Positions 25,110 through 33,929 of a stretch of DNA of 64,000 bases are shown one piece after another. Position 1 is the first letter of the stretch. Every line of letters starts with the position of its first letter. The stretch covers positions 62,001 through 126,000 of the forward strand of contig NZ_CAQI01000036.1 in assembly GCF_001046895.1 (NCBI RefSeq), read 5' to 3'. The position numbers were made by a program, and so were the translations under genes. Source of the stretch: Pseudarthrobacter siccitolerans. Its GTDB lineage: Bacteria > Actinomycetota > Actinomycetes > Actinomycetales > Micrococcaceae. The notes under the pieces are model-generated. The model saw only the letters and a list, made by a program, of their open reading frames with translations, ran no database searches and had not been told where the DNA came from.

Positions 25110-25982
25110 CTACTTGGGTGGGAAGGCCGTGAACTCGGCGTGGGCACCCAGGCGCTTGGCCATGATGTCGATCGCAGGCTGGTTCTGGTCGACGCACACA
25201 AACTTCCGGCCCAGCTTCGCGGAGACGGCGCCCAAGGTTCCCGAGCCTGCGAAGAAGTCCAGGCACCAGTCTCCGGGCCTGCTTGAGGCTGCCACCACGC
25301 GGCGGACCAGGCCCTCCGGCTTCTGCGTGGGGTAGCCGGTTTTTTCCTTGCCGGTGGGCGAGACAATGGTGTGCCACCAGACGTCCGTGGGCAGCTTTCC
25401 CAGTTCCCGTTTGGCGGGGGTGACCAGTCCGGGCGCCATGTAGGGTTCCCGGTCCACCTCGGCGCTGTCGAAGTGGTACTTCGCCGGGTTCTTGACGTAG
25501 ACCAGGATGTTGTCGTGCTTGGTGGGCCAGCGGTTTTTGGCCCGGGCACCGTAGTCGTAGGCCCAGATGATCTCGTTCAAAAAGCACTCGCGGCCAAAGA
25601 TCGCATCCAGCATCACCTTGGCATAGTGCACCTCGCGGTAGTCCAGGTGCAGATACAGTGTGCCGTCCTCCGCCAGCAGGCGCCACGCCTCAACAAGGCG
25701 CGGCTCAAGGAAGGACCAGTAATCGCTGAATGCGTCGTCGTAGCGGTGCAGCGCGCCCTTGATGGTGTCATAGGAGCGCCCTTTGAAGCCCAGTCGGTCT
25801 CCGGTGCCGTCCGCGTTGGCCACCATGGTGGTCTGCTGGCGCTGCTGGGGCCGGCCGGTGTTGAACGGCGGGTCCACATAAATCAGTGTGAAGGCGCCGT
25901 CCGGCAGCGAGGGGAGGAACTCCGCGTTGTCCGCGTGAACCACCAGGCTGCTGCCGTCCGGCGCCCAGACAGTGTCAGTCAT
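25110..25982 (-). CDS. Solitary site-specific DNA methyltransferase (N4/N6-type)
   Basis: A 290-residue amino-methyltransferase. The catalytic motif IV DPPF is at 37-40, and the SAM motif I FAGSGT comes late at 244-249, the beta-class order. The region between (about 60-230) should contain target recognition. The start lies eight bases after the RhlE stop, so both are probably one transcript. There is no restriction endonuclease, specificity subunit or mismatch-nicking gene nearby. The methyl acceptor could be DNA adenine or cytosine N4; a regulatory epigenetic role is inferred from its solitary state. An RNA target cannot be excluded given the helicase partner. Confidence 0.82.
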   Translation of the reverse strand: MTDTVWAPDGSSLVVHADNAEFLPSLPDGAFTLIYVDPPFNTGRPQQRQQTTMVANADGTGDRLGFKGRSYDTIKGALHRYDDAFSDYWSFLEPRLVEAWRLLAEDGTLYLHLDYREVHYAKVMLDAIFGRECFLNEIIWAYDYGARAKNRWPTKHDNILVYVKNPAKYHFDSAEVDREPYMAPGLVTPAKRELGKLPTDVWWHTIVSPTGKEKTGYPTQKPEGLVRRVVAASSRPGDWCLDFFAGSGTLGAVSAKLGRKFVCVDQNQPAIDIMAKRLGAHAEFTAFPPK

Positions 25983-25990
25983 GAAGGGGT

Positions 25991-27679
25991 TTAGGCCTCG
26001 GTGCTGCCAGGCTGTGCGGCCTTCTCGCCGGCCACTACCTCGCCATTGCGGCGGCGGGTCCGCGTGCGCGGGCGCCGCGTACGCGAGGGCTGTTCCGTTT
26101 CGGTCGCGGCCGGGGTCTCACCGGCAGCGGCAGGACTTTCGGTTGCGTCGGCAGTACGACGGCGGCGCTCACCGGAGCGGCCGGTATCACCTCCGGTGCG
26201 TCCGCCTTCGCGGTTTCCGCCGCGGCCTTCACGGCCGCGGTTGTCCCGGTCACGGCCGTCGCGCTCGCGGGTGCGTCCGCCGCTGCGGCTGTTTTTCTTG
26301 CCGGTCTCGCCCAGGTCTTCGAGGACCTCGGCGTCAACGCCGGCAAGGGTCCGTTTGTCACGCGGCAGGCGGCCCTTGGTGCCTACGGGAATATCGAGTT
26401 CCTCGAAGAGGTGCGGCGAGGAGGAGTAAGTTTCCACGGGCTCCGGCACACTCAGGCCCAGGGCCTTGTTGATCAAGCCCCAGCGGGGCATGTCGTCCCA
26501 GTCAACGAAGGTGACCGCGGTGCCCTTGTTGCCCGCACGGCCGGTGCGGCCCACGCGGTGCAGGTAGATCTTCTCGTCTTCGACGCACTGGTAGTTGATG
26601 ACGTGGGTGACGTCGTCGACGTCGATGCCGCGGGCGGCGACGTCGGTGGCCACGAGGACATCAACCTTGTTGTTGCGGAAGGCGCGCAGCGCCTGCTCGC
26701 GGGCGCCCTGGCCCAGGTCGCCGTGGATGGCGGCGGCGGCGAATCCGCGGTCCACCAGTTCCTCGGCCACCTTGGCGGCGGTGCGCTTGGTCTTGGTGAA
26801 GATGATGGTGCGTCCGCGGCCCCTGGCCTGGAGGATGCGGGCCACCACCTCGATCTTGTCCATGCTGTGGGCGCGGTAGATCAACTGGCGGATGTCGCGC
26901 TTGGTCAGGCCTTCATCCTCGGGGTCAGCGGCGCGGATGTGCGTGGGCTGCGTCATGTAGCGGCGGGCCATGGCGATGACGGGGCCGGGCATGGTGGCGG
27001 AAAACAGCAGGGTCTGGCGGACCGCCGGCGTCGCGGCGATGAGGGTTTCGACGTCCGGGAGGAAGCCAAGATCCAGCATTTCGTCCGCTTCGTCCAGGAT
27101 GACGATCTTGACGTTCTTCAGGCTCAGGTGCTTCTGCTTGTAGAGGTCGATGAGCCGGCCCGGGGTGCCCACCACAACCTCCACGCCCTGCTTCAGGGCT
27201 TCCACCTGGGGCTCATAGGCGCGGCCGCCGTAGATGGTGGCGATGCGTGCGTTGCGCTTCCGTGACGCGGTCTGCAGGTCGTTGGCCACCTGGACCGCGA
27301 GTTCGCGGGTGGGAACGATCACCAGGGCCTGCGGCGCACCGGGAACGGCGAGCTTTTCGTAGCCGGGATCGTCCTGGCCCACCACCCGCTGGAGTGCGGG
27401 GATGCCGAAACCGAGGGTCTTGCCGGTACCGGTCTTGGCCTGGCCGATGATGTCATGGCCGGACAGGGCCACCGGCAGCGTCATGGCCTGGATGGGGAAG
27501 GGGTGCGTGATCCCGGCGTCGGCCAGGGATTCGACGATGTCGGCGCGCACGTTGTAGTCCGCGAAGGATTTTTCCGCGATCTCGTGCGGCTTCTCGTCCG
27601 AGATGATGGTCTCTTCCGGCTCGATGGTTTCGGTGCCGGACTCGTCGGTCAGAAGCTGGTGGGTATGCAATTCACTCAC
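25991..27679 (-). CDS. DEAD-box ATP-dependent RNA helicase (RhlE-like)
   Basis: A 562-residue RNA helicase. The Q motif has Q64, motif I is AKTGTGKT at 81-88, then PTREL, TPGRL, DEADEML, SAT, a late ARGID and HRVGRTGR. The C-terminal ~130 residues are basic and low-complexity with RG- and RTR-rich runs, an unspecific RNA-binding tail. AAGGAAAC lies eight bases before the GTG at 27679. A leader of over 200 bases precedes it. The gene is co-transcribed with the downstream methyltransferase gene. Roles in ribosome assembly, mRNA decay or cold adaptation are family knowledge. Confidence 0.9.
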   Translation of the reverse strand: MSELHTHQLLTDESGTETIEPEETIISDEKPHEIAEKSFADYNVRADIVESLADAGITHPFPIQAMTLPVALSGHDIIGQAKTGTGKTLGFGIPALQRVVGQDDPGYEKLAVPGAPQALVIVPTRELAVQVANDLQTASRKRNARIATIYGGRAYEPQVEALKQGVEVVVGTPGRLIDLYKQKHLSLKNVKIVILDEADEMLDLGFLPDVETLIAATPAVRQTLLFSATMPGPVIAMARRYMTQPTHIRAADPEDEGLTKRDIRQLIYRAHSMDKIEVVARILQARGRGRTIIFTKTKRTAAKVAEELVDRGFAAAAIHGDLGQGAREQALRAFRNNKVDVLVATDVAARGIDVDDVTHVINYQCVEDEKIYLHRVGRTGRAGNKGTAVTFVDWDDMPRWGLINKALGLSVPEPVETYSSSPHLFEELDIPVGTKGRLPRDKRTLAGVDAEVLEDLGETGKKNSRSGGRTRERDGRDRDNRGREGRGGNREGGRTGGDTGRSGERRRRTADATESPAAAGETPAATETEQPSRTRRPRTRTRRRNGEVVAGEKAAQPGSTEA

Positions 27680-27864
27680 TGGGGAGTTTCCTTATTCATT
27701 TGGGCAATGGCGCTGCCTGCTCAACGGGCCTGCCGTAAGGCTGTTCCGGAGCACGCTCGGGCGCACAAGCAATTCCAGTGGAAGCCGATCGCGGGCTATC
27801 TAAATGCTGGCACTGGTGACCAGCGGGTAAATCTCAAGATCGCGTAGGGGCGGGCTTGTTGGTT

Positions 27865-27897
27865 TCAAATCAAGGAAATCAACGACCGGGCATCCAT
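27865..27897 (-). other. Possible 10-codon leader peptide before the RNA helicase gene
   Basis: ATG-GAT-GCC-CGG-TCG-TTG-ATT-TCC-TTG-ATT-TGA on the minus strand (MDARSLISLI). A GAAGGAG lies five bases before the ATG, but the predicted transcription start would remove most of it. It could be a translated leader or chance. Confidence 0.25.
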
Positions 27898-27909
27898 TTC
27901 TACTCCTTC

Positions 27910-27915
27910 AGTCTA
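27910..27915 (-). promoter_or_regulatory. -10 box and long leader of the RNA helicase gene
   Basis: TAGACT on the minus strand, about 225 bases before the helicase start. It predicts a long 5' leader (roughly 27680-27903) containing a small open reading frame and short hairpins such as GCTGG-N9-CCAGC. No other gene lies in this 289-base gap. Confidence 0.45.
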
Positions 27916-27968
27916 GCCGCAGGGAGCTGAAATACCGGCTTTGGGCCTTCAATGCCGCCCCGGCGCTG

Positions 27969-29447
27969 CTATTGCGCCAGCTCGAAATGGACTTCCCGCG
28001 TCGCGATATCGGAGGAGACCAGGCGCACCCGGACCTTGGTTCCGGGCTCCAGTTCGCCGGCGCAGCGGGCTGTCACCGCCGGGTCCGCGATCTGGATGGA
28101 CCCCGAACCGCCGTTCCCGTTGCCATTGCCGTTCCCATTCTTGCCATTGTCCTTTTGCGGCTTGGACCCGGAAATGACGATTGCGTCGAACTCCTGGCCC
28201 ACGTGGTTGACCAGCAGGGCCGCCTCCACGGTGTCCAGGGCCATTTTCTCCATCCGTGACGCGAGCTGGTCGGACCCGGCCATGATCTCGGGCAACGTTG
28301 GCAGGGCTTCGCGCGCCCAGGCGGGAACCTTGCCGCCGTTGCTCAATGCCTCGCAGATCACCAGGACAAAGCGGTCCACCAGGCGGCGCAAGGGGGCAGT
28401 GGTGTGCGCATAGGCGGCGCCGATGGCGGACTGGATGGCATCTTCGGGCACGGATCCGTCAAAGGCCGTGTAGGAGGCGCCGCGGAACAGCATCCCGGCG
28501 GAGTGCATGATGGCCAGCTGGCGGGGATCGGTGGGGTCCAGGCTCCGCAGGTACTCGCCGTAGCTGACTTCGCCGTCCCAGGGCTTACCCAAGGCTTCGG
28601 TCTGCAGCCGGAAATGGTTCAGGGAGCGTTCATCGGGCGAAGGCATGGTGCGCAGGATGCCTACCTTCCCCGTCAGCATGAGGCGGGCCGCTGCCATCCC
28701 GGTCATCAGCGAGATCTGCGCGTTCCAGTCCTCCACTGGAAGCTGGGGAGCGGCGGCGATCCGGTAGCTGCCGTCGGGCAGCTGGACGATCTCCTGGTCG
28801 GGCATGTTCAGGCTGGCGCCGCCGCGGGCCCGCTCCAGTTCCACGCGCTTGAGCCCCACCTCTTTGAGGAGCCGCAGCACCGGCGGGGCCGTCCCGGCGT
28901 CGAGTTCGGCCTGCGTGCCCTTATAGCTGAGCTTGGCCCGGCTGCGGATACGCGCCCGCCTGACGGCGACGGAGGTCACCTCTGCTGCGCTGTCCAGGCG
29001 GAAATCCCAGACAAACGCGGAGCAATCCTGGTCCGGAAGGAGGCTGCCGGCCTGTTCACTGATGATTTCCGGATGCAGCGGGATCCGCCCGTCCGGTGCG
29101 TAGAACGTCTGCCCGCGGCGGCGTGTTTCAGCATCCAGCGGTCCGCCCGGGCTGACAAATGCGGGCACGTCGGCGATGGCGTAGAGCACGTGGTACCCGT
29201 CGCCGTCGCGCTCGATAAACAGAGCCTGGTCCAGATCGGTGGAGGACGCGGGATCAATGGTGACGAACTCGACGGCGGTCAGGTCGTAGGCAGGCAGCTG
29301 CAGGGATTCCACGGCTGCTTTGGCATCAGCCACAGCGTCGTCCGGGTAGGCCCCGGGCAGCTCCAGTTCGGTCCGCAGCGCACTGAGCGCCGCCTCGAGC
29401 GCGTTGTTGTGCTCGTGGACGTTGGGAGCCAGCCGATGGTGTGACAC
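27969..29447 (-). CDS. RNase II/R-family (RNB domain) exoribonuclease
   Basis: A 492-residue 3'-5' exoribonuclease-like protein. The RNB domain covers about residues 55-400. FVTIDPASSTDLDQAL carries the catalytic aspartate cluster, YAIADVPAFVSP follows, and SYTAFDG and YAHTTAPLRRLVDR lie near its end. The C-terminal S1-like segment contains a GNGNGNGNGG linker and ends in beta strands. It lacks the N-terminal cold-shock domains of full RNase II/R, as in other actinobacterial short forms. The GTG has TAGGCT seven bases upstream. Confidence 0.85.
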   Translation of the reverse strand: MSHHRLAPNVHEHNNALEAALSALRTELELPGAYPDDAVADAKAAVESLQLPAYDLTAVEFVTIDPASSTDLDQALFIERDGDGYHVLYAIADVPAFVSPGGPLDAETRRRGQTFYAPDGRIPLHPEIISEQAGSLLPDQDCSAFVWDFRLDSAAEVTSVAVRRARIRSRAKLSYKGTQAELDAGTAPPVLRLLKEVGLKRVELERARGGASLNMPDQEIVQLPDGSYRIAAAPQLPVEDWNAQISLMTGMAAARLMLTGKVGILRTMPSPDERSLNHFRLQTEALGKPWDGEVSYGEYLRSLDPTDPRQLAIMHSAGMLFRGASYTAFDGSVPEDAIQSAIGAAYAHTTAPLRRLVDRFVLVICEALSNGGKVPAWAREALPTLPEIMAGSDQLASRMEKMALDTVEAALLVNHVGQEFDAIVISGSKPQKDNGKNGNGNGNGNGGSGSIQIADPAVTARCAGELEPGTKVRVRLVSSDIATREVHFELAQ

Positions 29448-29454
29448 GAAAATC

Positions 29455-29460
29455 AGCCTA
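29455..29460 (-). promoter_or_regulatory. -10 box, leaderless RNB gene
   Basis: TAGGCT on the minus strand, seven bases before the GTG at 29447. Confidence 0.55.
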
Positions 29461-29565
29461 ACTCGAATTCCGGCGATAATGCAGGCACCCGGGCCGGGAA
29501 GGGTGCAGGGTAAATAGCACGGTAACGAGCGTCAGCGGGCCGGACCGCCAGAGGCCGGGGCAGCC

Positions 29566-30303
29566 TCAGGAACCCGGCGCATCCAAGGCCGCGAGGAGCG
29601 ATGCGGCGGCGGCCGCAGGATCGGCGGCCTCCGTGATGGCCCGGACCACCACAATGCGCCGGGCGCCTGCCTCCACCACCTGCTCCACATTGCTGTGGTC
29701 GATGCCGCCAATGGCAAACCAGGGGACACCGCCGTCGGCCTGTCCGTCCTGCCCGGCAGCGCCCGCAGCCGCGGCGGCGTACTCCACCAGCTCGAGTCCG
29801 ACGGCGGCCCGCCCCGGCTTGGTGGGTGTTGCCCACACCGGGCCCACGCAGAAGTAGTCCAGCCCTGCGGGCCCTGCGGCTGCAGCGAGGGCGGCGTCCA
29901 CCTGCTCCGGTGCGTGGCTGGACAGTCCGATGGCTGCGTTGCCGTTCAGCAGGGTGCGCGCGGCGGCCAGGGGGAGGTCCTTCTGGCCGATATGGAACAC
30001 CGGCGCGCCGGACAGCACTGCGATGTCAGCCCTGTCATTGACGGCCCACAGCCGGCCGTGGCGCTCGGCAGTTTCCTTCAGCACGGCCAGGAGTTCCAGC
30101 TCCTCCGCGGCCTCGATGGTCTTGTCCCGGAGCTGGATGATGTCCACGCCCCCGGCAAATGCGGCATCCACGAACTGCCCGAAATCGCCGCGGTCCTTGC
30201 GGGCATCCGTGCAGAGGTAGAGGCGCGCTGAGCTGAGGCCGTTGCTGATTTTGGTGGTGCTGAGGACATCGGTGCCGGCGGCAGGAGTGTGGGACACATT
30301 CAT
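29566..30303 (-). CDS. thiE: Thiamine-phosphate synthase
   Basis: A 245-residue TIM-barrel enzyme joining HMP-pyrophosphate and thiazole phosphate to thiamine monophosphate. Recognisable parts are [10 protein letters not shown] (pyrophosphate-binding region), [34 protein letters not shown] and the phosphate site [12 protein letters not shown] 20-residue N-terminal extension precedes the barrel. The ATG has TAGGCT seven bases upstream. It is divergent from thiO and, unlike thiO, has no TPP riboswitch in its own transcript. Confidence 0.93.
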   Translation of the reverse strand: MNVSHTPAAGTDVLSTTKISNGLSSARLYLCTDARKDRGDFGQFVDAAFAGGVDIIQLRDKTIEAAEELELLAVLKETAERHGRLWAVNDRADIAVLSGAPVFHIGQKDLPLAAARTLLNGNAAIGLSSHAPEQVDAALAAAAGPAGLDYFCVGPVWATPTKPGRAAVGLELVEYAAAAAGAAGQDGQADGGVPWFAIGGIDHSNVEQVVEAGARRIVVVRAITEAADPAAAAASLLAALDAPGS

Positions 30304-30310
30304 GGGGGCA

Positions 30311-30316
30311 AGCCTA
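30311..30316 (-). promoter_or_regulatory. -10 box, leaderless thiE
   Basis: TAGGCT on the minus strand, seven bases before the thiE ATG. Its predicted mRNA is too short to hold a riboswitch. Confidence 0.55.
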
Positions 30317-30323
30317 GTTCCTC

Positions 30324-30329
30324 TACACT
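30324..30329 (+). promoter_or_regulatory. -10 box of the thiO operon
   Basis: TACACT, about seven bases before the predicted 5' end of the TPP riboswitch. It lies eight bases from the thiE -10 box on the other strand. Confidence 0.45.
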
Positions 30330-30339
30330 TGCCTCGTAC

Positions 30340-30434
30340 TGCGGGAGCCCGCGGCAGCTGTCACAAAGCGCCGGGCTGAGAGGGCGTCAGAGCCGACCGC
30401 TTGACCTGATCCGGCTAGTACCGGCGTAGGGAAG
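30340..30434 (+). promoter_or_regulatory. TPP (THI-box) riboswitch
   Basis: The conserved cores are present in order: GCTGAGAG, then GACCTGATCCGG, then CCGGCGTAGGGAAG at the 3' end, with a GGGAGCC-type 5' segment. The 3' strand of the P1 stem runs into AAGGAG, the thiO ribosome site, so TPP binding would most simply block translation initiation of thiO-thiS-thiG. Confidence 0.93.
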
Positions 30435-30441
30435 GAGACAC

Positions 30442-31815
30442 ATGGGCGCACCGTCGATCCAGGGCCCACCGGAAAAACCGTCCATACCTTCGGACATCAT
30501 TCGGGCTGACGTGGCCGTGATCGGCGGCGGAGTCATCGGCCACGGCATCGCCTGGGAGGCGCAACGCTCGGGGCGCACCGTGGCGCTCATCGACGACGCC
30601 CCGGGTGCCGGCGCCAGCTGGGCCGCCGCCGGAATGCTCGCCCCCGTCAGCGAACTGCACTACCAGGAAAAAGAGCTCCTCGAGCTGATGCTGGACGCCT
30701 CGGCCCGCTGGCCCGCTTTTGTGGCCGGCCTCCGCACAGCATCGGGTGCTGATCCTGGATACATCACGACGCCGACCCTCGCCGTAGGTGCCGACGCCGC
30801 AGACCGCCGGGCGCTGATGGACCTGCGCGCGGTGCAGCAGGCCAACGGACTCACCGTGGAACCGCTCACCGTCCGTGAAGCCCGCCGGCGGGAGCCGCTG
30901 CTCAGCCCGGCCATCGCCTGTGCGCTGGACACCCCGGCCGACCACCAGGTGGATCCGCGGTTGCTGGTGGACTGCCTGCGGCGCGCGCTCGCCGGCTACG
31001 GCGTGGACGGAACCAGGGACGAAGGTGCCCGCAGCGGGACCCGACAGGATGGGGCAGCAGTAGCCGGCGCCGTCGACGGTTACGCGGTGCCGGACAAAGC
31101 GGCATCGCTGCTGTGGCAGGACGGCGCTGTTGCCGGCGTGCGGTTGGCCGGCGGGGGAACCGTCCTGGCCGGTGAGACCGTAGTGGCGAACGGGCTGCAC
31201 GCGGCGGAACTGGGGTTCCTCCCGGAGGGTCTGCACCTTCCGCTGCGGCCTGTCTATGGGGACATCCTGCGGCTCGCCGTGCCCCGGCATCTGCAACCGC
31301 TGGTGACTTCCACCGTCCGCGGACTGGTGCGCGGGGTCCCGGTGTATATCGTTCCCCGCCGGGACGGGACGGTGGTGATCGGGGCAACCCAGCGCGAAGA
31401 TGCGCCCTCTACCCCCGGCGCCGTTTCCGCCGGTGGCGTCTACCAGCTGCTCCGCGACGCACAGGTGCTGCTTCCCGCCGTCGCCGAACTCGAGCTGCTC
31501 GAATGCACCGCCCGGGCCCGTCCCGGAACACCGGACAATGCGCCGCTGCTGGGCCGGGTTCCCGCAACGGACGGCGGTGGCCGGTCCGGCGGACACCTTC
31601 CCGGGCTCATCATCGCCACCGGGTTCTTCCGGCACGGCGTCCTGCTGGCACCGGCAGCCGCCGCCATCTGCCGGGATCTCCTGGACGGCTACGAAGATCC
31701 CCGCTGGGCGCCCTTCAGCCCCGCCCGCTTCAACCGGACTCCTGCCCCAGCGGCAACCACCCCCTACCCAACCGGCCGCCTGAGCCACCAACCGCCCACA
31801 AAGGAAACAGTATGA
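30442..31815 (+). CDS. thiO: Glycine oxidase
   Basis: A 457-residue FAD-dependent amine oxidase producing iminoglycine for the thiazole moiety of thiamine. The dinucleotide motif GGGVIGHGIAWEA begins at about residue 28; GASWAAAGMLAPVSE and the C-terminal ATGFFRHGVLLAPA are typical ThiO motifs. Two stretches (about 190-220 and 380-395) look like inserted loops. The ATG follows AAGGAG, which abuts the TPP riboswitch. Its stop overlaps thiS by four bases. First gene of thiO-thiS-thiG. Confidence 0.92.
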   Translation: MGAPSIQGPPEKPSIPSDIIRADVAVIGGGVIGHGIAWEAQRSGRTVALIDDAPGAGASWAAAGMLAPVSELHYQEKELLELMLDASARWPAFVAGLRTASGADPGYITTPTLAVGADAADRRALMDLRAVQQANGLTVEPLTVREARRREPLLSPAIACALDTPADHQVDPRLLVDCLRRALAGYGVDGTRDEGARSGTRQDGAAVAGAVDGYAVPDKAASLLWQDGAVAGVRLAGGGTVLAGETVVANGLHAAELGFLPEGLHLPLRPVYGDILRLAVPRHLQPLVTSTVRGLVRGVPVYIVPRRDGTVVIGATQREDAPSTPGAVSAGGVYQLLRDAQVLLPAVAELELLECTARARPGTPDNAPLLGRVPATDGGGRSGGHLPGLIIATGFFRHGVLLAPAAAAICRDLLDGYEDPRWAPFSPARFNRTPAPAATTPYPTGRLSHQPPTKETV

Positions 31816-32048
31816 ACATCACCTTGAACGGAACGCCGCACCCCGTGCCGGATGGTGCTTCCATCACGCTGCTCGTCAGCCAGGTCACAGGACGGCCCCT
31901 CGGGGCTGACGGCCAGGCCACCGATGGGCAGAAGCTCGGCGTGGCCGTGGCACACAACGCGCAGGTAGTGCCGCGGAGCCAGTGGTTTGCCACCGCGCTC
32001 GCGGACGGCGACGAGGTTGAACTCGTCACGGCTGTGCAGGGAGGCTGA
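31812..32048 (+). CDS. thiS: Sulfur carrier protein ThiS
   Basis: A 78-residue ubiquitin-fold protein ending in the obligatory Gly-Gly, whose C-terminus is adenylated and thiocarboxylated to donate sulfur to the thiazole. It begins MNITLNGTPHPVPDGASI and ends ELVTAVQGG. An unusual loop around GRPLGADGQATDGQKLG makes it about ten residues longer than the usual form. The ATG overlaps the thiO TGA (ATGA). No thiF is present; the MoeB-like protein 2.6 kb downstream is the nearest candidate activator. Confidence 0.93.
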   Translation: MNITLNGTPHPVPDGASITLLVSQVTGRPLGADGQATDGQKLGVAVAHNAQVVPRSQWFATALADGDEVELVTAVQGG

Positions 32049-32861
<813 letters not shown>

Positions 32862-32915
32862 CTTCTCCGGCGCACGGCGGCACCGGGGCATGCGCACCGC
32901 AACAGAGGAGCAGCC

Positions 32916-33254
32916 ATGTCCAGCAAGGACGTTCTTTCCCCCGAACGGCTCGAGGACGCCCTGGCCGTCCTGCCCCACTGGCGCTACCGCGAGGGGGCCC
33001 TGGTGACGGTGTACAAGATGCCGACGTCGGCTGCCGCGCTGGAACTGATTGCCGCCGTCGGGCGCCTTGCCGAGGAACAGAACCACCACCCGGACCTGGA
33101 CTGGCGGTACAACAGGGTGTTCCTCCGCTACACGTCCCATGACGCCGGGGGAGAGGTCACCGCCCGCGACGTGGGGGCGGCAGAGGCAGTCAGTGAGGCC
33201 GCCGCCGCAGTCCATGCCGTTGCCGAGCCGGCCAAACACCCCGCCGCCCTTTAA
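32916..33254 (+). CDS. 4a-hydroxytetrahydrobiopterin dehydratase (PCD/DCoH-like)
   Basis: A 112-residue pterin-4a-carbinolamine dehydratase-like protein. The active-site motif is EEQNHHPDLDWRYNRV with H57, H58 and P59, and a further His lies in SHDAGGEV at 75. GAGGAG precedes the ATG. It follows thiG after 54 bases and is closed by a strong terminator. No aromatic amino-acid hydroxylase is present, so the role may be another pterin reaction. Confidence 0.83.
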   Translation: MSSKDVLSPERLEDALAVLPHWRYREGALVTVYKMPTSAAALELIAAVGRLAEEQNHHPDLDWRYNRVFLRYTSHDAGGEVTARDVGAAEAVSEAAAAVHAVAEPAKHPAAL

Positions 33255-33297
33255 CCGGACGTGACCACTGCCCCCGAAGGGTAGTGGTCACGTCCGG
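33255..33297. terminator. Bidirectional terminator after the pterin dehydratase gene
   Basis: A perfect 15-bp stem (arms 33255-33269 and 33283-33297) extended by inner CCC/GGG pairing, between convergent genes. There is no long T-run. Confidence 0.75.
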
Positions 33298-33310
33298 ATG
33301 GTTCTCCGGG

Positions 33311-33613
33311 CTAGAGCTTCAAAGCCGCGGTGAGCCGTTCCAGATCCCGCTTGGCACGGGTGCGGCCCAGGTAGATGACTACTGCCACCGCCGCCGCGGA
33401 GCCGAGGACCATGGGCAGGATCCACGGCATCCAGGTCAGCCCCGGACGGTACCCGAAACCTGCGGCCATCAGGATGATCCAGCTCAACGCTCCCACACCC
33501 ACCGCGACGCCGGCCGGCACGCCAACCCCGTACTTGGTATGGCGTTTGTCGTTCGCCCAGACGATGAAACCTGCGGCTGCTGTCACCAGCACCACTATGG
33601 TCAACGAAAGCAT
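33311..33613 (-). CDS. Small membrane protein of unknown function
   Basis: A 100-residue protein with three hydrophobic helices: LSLTIVVLVTAAAGFIVWA, VPAGVAVGVGALSWIILMAAG and MPWILPMVLGSAAAVAVVIYL. Its C-terminus is basic (GRTRAKRDLERL). GAGGAGGGC sits before the ATG. I do not recognise a named family. It is 40 bases downstream of DUF3107 on the same strand and may share its transcript. Confidence 0.7.
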   Translation of the reverse strand: MLSLTIVVLVTAAAGFIVWANDKRHTKYGVGVPAGVAVGVGALSWIILMAAGFGYRPGLTWMPWILPMVLGSAAAVAVVIYLGRTRAKRDLERLTAALKL

Positions 33614-33653
33614 CGGCCCTCCTCGGAACGCCCGTCCTGATAGAAGGCGGGGG

Positions 33654-33878
33654 CTAGAACTGGCCGAACCCTACGCGGCGGACTTCTTCAGCGCCGATTT
33701 CCACGTAGGCCAGAGCCTTGCCGGGAACAATGATCAGGCGTCCCTTGTCATCCTTCAGGCGCAGGTCACCGCCGTTGCTGATGGCATCCTCGACGACCTT
33801 GGCCACGGAGTCTGCGTCCTCGTTCGACTCCAGCACAATTTCGCGGCCAACGTTCTGAACGCCGATCTTTACTTCCAC
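33654..33878 (-). CDS. DUF3107 small protein (Rv3208A-like)
   Basis: A 74-residue acidic protein beginning MEVKIGVQNVGREIVLES, with KALAYVEIGAEEVRRVGFG at the C-terminus. It matches the actinobacterial DUF3107 family (TB9.4/Rv3208A) from memory; the TetR gene upstream and moeB beyond it are the mycobacterial neighbours too. A purine-rich GGAGGCCCCC stretch precedes the ATG. Function is unknown. Confidence 0.85.
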   Translation of the reverse strand: MEVKIGVQNVGREIVLESNEDADSVAKVVEDAISNGGDLRLKDDKGRLIIVPGKALAYVEIGAEEVRRVGFGQF

Positions 33879-33929
33879 AGGGGGCCTCCCAGCCAGTTAA
33901 CGTTTCTCGGGTTATGTCTTATTTGTAGT

